DNA of 16,104 nucleotides. Source: a bacterium (GTDB lineage Bacteria > CSSED10-310 > JAJRTK01). Where the stretch lies: the NCBI GenBank assembly GCA_024278345.1, contig JAJRTK010000214.1:1-16104 (forward strand). The letters are read 5' to 3'. The notes under the pieces were generated by a model that was not told where the DNA came from, searched no databases, and saw only the letters and a list, made by a program, of their open reading frames with translations. Numbering within the stretch: the first letter of the stretch is position 1; each line of letters begins with the position of its first letter. Shown here piece after piece: positions 14,848 to 16,104 of this stretch. A program made the position numbers and the translations under genes.

Positions 14848-15804
14848 ATGCTATCAGAGGAACCGGACAGCCGTCCAACCTGGGCGACCTCCCATCTCCG
14901 CCATTACGAAAAAAACCGGATTCTTGACCCTCCGTCCAACGCGGGCAACCACCAAAACCCACGTCCATGCCGCTACAACCCGATACCGCCCACCTTTGAA
15001 CCGGACTCACAAGGCATGCTCCCTCCAGGAATTCCCCGGAAAACTCCCTCCGAAATCCAACAAGCCTTTTTGGAAATCCGGAACAGCCTCCTTGCCCAAT
15101 CCGAAGCCATCAAGCATCCCAACTTCGAGGCGCTCTCCACTGGTGATCTTGCCCTGCTCTTCAGCGCCTACGATGAACGCTTCTTTCACGGACTTCTGGA
15201 GAAACTATTGAACGACAGAACCAGCTTGCCCCTCCGTCTCAGATTGTCCTCCAGAATGACCTCCTCCGGCGGCAAAACAACCGTTAAGCAGTGGCGCGAC
15301 ATCAAGAGCGGGCAGTTGGGAGAAATCAGCTACGAAATCGCCATCTCCACCACCCTCCTCTTCCTGAGCTTCAGAGACGTCCAACGGCCCATCCAGGTCT
15401 GCGGCGTCACTTGCCGCGACCGCCTTGACGCCCTCCAACGGCTCATGGAGCACGAAATCACCCACCTTCTGGAATACTTGCTCCGGGAGGAATCAAGCTG
15501 TAATAAAACGCCCTTCAAGTTCTTGGCCGCAACGATCTTCGGCCATACCGACACGCGCCATCAACTGATCTCTCAAAAGGAACGAGCCGCCACCCAGTTC
15601 GGCATCCGCCGCGGAAGCTGGGTCCGATTCCTCTACGAAGGCCAGCCCATGGAAGGAAGGGTCAATCGGATTACGAAACGAGCCACCATCCTTGTCCCCA
15701 GCAAGACCGGAACTCTCTATTCGGACGGTCGGAAATACAGTAATTTCTACATTCCTCTGGGCCTCCTGGATCCCGCGGATCCGCCTCCATCGGAACCCCG
15801 TTGA
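14848..15804 (+). CDS. SprT-like zinc metalloprotease domain protein
   Basis: Up to 318 residues. The SprT-like domain spans about 98-240: LLFSAYDERFFHGLL, LRLSSRMTSSGGKTT, a YEIAISTTLLFLSF strand-helix, then the zinc motif HEITH (202-206) in LMEHEITHLLEY, with a third ligand from His233 or His238 in IFGHTDTRH. The C-terminal part (about 253-285, RRGSWVRFLYEGQPMEGRVN) looks like a small SH3/KOW-type barrel. SprT/Spartan relatives cut DNA-protein crosslinks, but bacterial members of this arrangement are uncharacterised. The start is unsure. ATG 14848 has AGGGAAG at 14839-14845. However, residues 1-56 look like translated non-coding DNA and contain a 61-base-spaced direct repeat out of frame, so ATG 15016 (262 residues, no clear ribosome site) is possible. 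It diverges from cpaF. Confidence 0.78.
   Translation: MLSEEPDSRPTWATSHLRHYEKNRILDPPSNAGNHQNPRPCRYNPIPPTFEPDSQGMLPPGIPRKTPSEIQQAFLEIRNSLLAQSEAIKHPNFEALSTGDLALLFSAYDERFFHGLLEKLLNDRTSLPLRLRLSSRMTSSGGKTTVKQWRDIKSGQLGEISYEIAISTTLLFLSFRDVQRPIQVCGVTCRDRLDALQRLMEHEITHLLEYLLREESSCNKTPFKFLAATIFGHTDTRHQLISQKERAATQFGIRRGSWVRFLYEGQPMEGRVNRITKRATILVPSKTGTLYSDGRKYSNFYIPLGLLDPADPPPSEPR
14871..14950. repeat. Pair of 19-base direct repeats between cpaF and the SprT-like core
   Basis: CCGTCCAACCTGGGCGACC (14871-14889) and CCGTCCAACGCGGGCAACC (14932-14950) match at 16 of 19 bases with starts 61 bases apart. The spacing is not a multiple of three, so this is not a protein repeat. It might be a two-site operator for the divergent genes, or chance. 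Confidence 0.35.
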
Positions 15805-15840
15805 ATCCCCCCGCTCTCCCTGCTTCAGAAGCAAAACAAC

Positions 15841-15920
15841 GCCATTCCCCTCGCTGCGTTCAACTGTTGAGGTCCGCTCGCGTCGGCGGCAATCCGTCCG
15901 CCGCCACTCGCCCGTTCCCC
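15841..15920 (+). repeat. Dispersed GC-rich intergenic repeat, copy C
   Basis: CCGTCCGCCGCCACTCGCCC at 15894-15913 is identical to 20 bases of copy A. The preceding CGCTGCGTTCAACTG and GTCGGCGGCAATC parts are only loosely alignable. It lies on the 3' side of the SprT-like gene. The remainder of the 300-base tail (15805-16104) shows a small TGCTTCAGAAGCA hairpin near 15820 and no convincing gene. Confidence 0.5.
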
Positions 15921-16104
15921 GACCATTTCGAGCCAAAAGCCGCCAAACGGAGAGCATGGAGACCGGAAGGCCTCCCTGGCTCTCCCGGCGACCGGGACAA
16001 GAAGTTGCATCGAACAACCCTTCACCAGGCGGTCTTCAACCACAAAAGCTTTCTCAAAACGTCACAAATCGGGATTCCGACGCGGTTCCGCATTCCCAAA
16101 GACA

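Overview
The window is a gene-dense, high-GC (roughly 60% by eye) piece of chromosome from a Gram-negative bacterium. A lipobox-bearing OmpA-family protein, an exported multiheme cytochrome c and a Tad/CpaF ATPase point to a double-membrane cell. The first gene carries a von Willebrand A domain of the type common in Acidobacteriota. The RdgC-like pair and the ABC/TPR cluster recall Geobacter- and Myxococcus-like lineages. I infer Acidobacteriota or a neighbouring lineage such as Desulfobacterota, Myxococcota or NC10, but no ribosomal or marker gene is present to settle it. No rRNA, tRNA, CRISPR array, transposase or phage gene was seen.

Layout, left to right. Positions 61-1790 hold an exported VWA protein and an OmpA-like lipoprotein, both envelope proteins. 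Positions 1991-6149 hold four plus-strand genes with little spacing, probably one transcription unit: a divergent ClpX-like AAA+ unfoldase without the ClpX zinc domain, an ABC ATPase, its six-TM permease, and a membrane-anchored TPR-like protein. Positions 6445-7592 hold an RdgC-like protein encoded as two open frames joined by an ATGA overlap. Positions 7666-12075 hold a 967-residue five-heme cytochrome with a Pro-Thr stalk and C-terminal membrane anchor, then a cysteine-rich gene that overlaps the cytochrome end by 20 bases, then a membrane-anchored alpha/beta hydrolase. On the minus strand, 12318-14801 holds a TraB/GumN-family protein and a CpaF-type secretion ATPase with no other Tad gene nearby. 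Diverging from cpaF, 14848-15804 encodes a SprT-like zinc metalloprotease. The last 300 bases contain no convincing gene.

The most unusual item is the cysteine-rich protein at 10550-11149. It has two CXC (tesmin/TSO1/MSL2-like) modules with identical nine-cysteine spacing, followed by a CTCHY-like Cys/His-rich half. Both modules are known mainly from eukaryotic chromatin and ubiquitin-related proteins. The GC content changes sharply between its two halves.

A second non-gene signal is a degenerate GC-rich repeat found in four intergenic gaps. All four copies have the same orientation relative to the gene whose 3' side they follow. A third is a strong intrinsic terminator behind the TraB/GumN gene with an unusually long loop.

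Functional links are mostly inferred. The ClpX-like/ABC/TPR block looks like an envelope quality-control or export unit, and the cytochrome block like a surface or periplasmic redox unit with a possible metal-binding partner.
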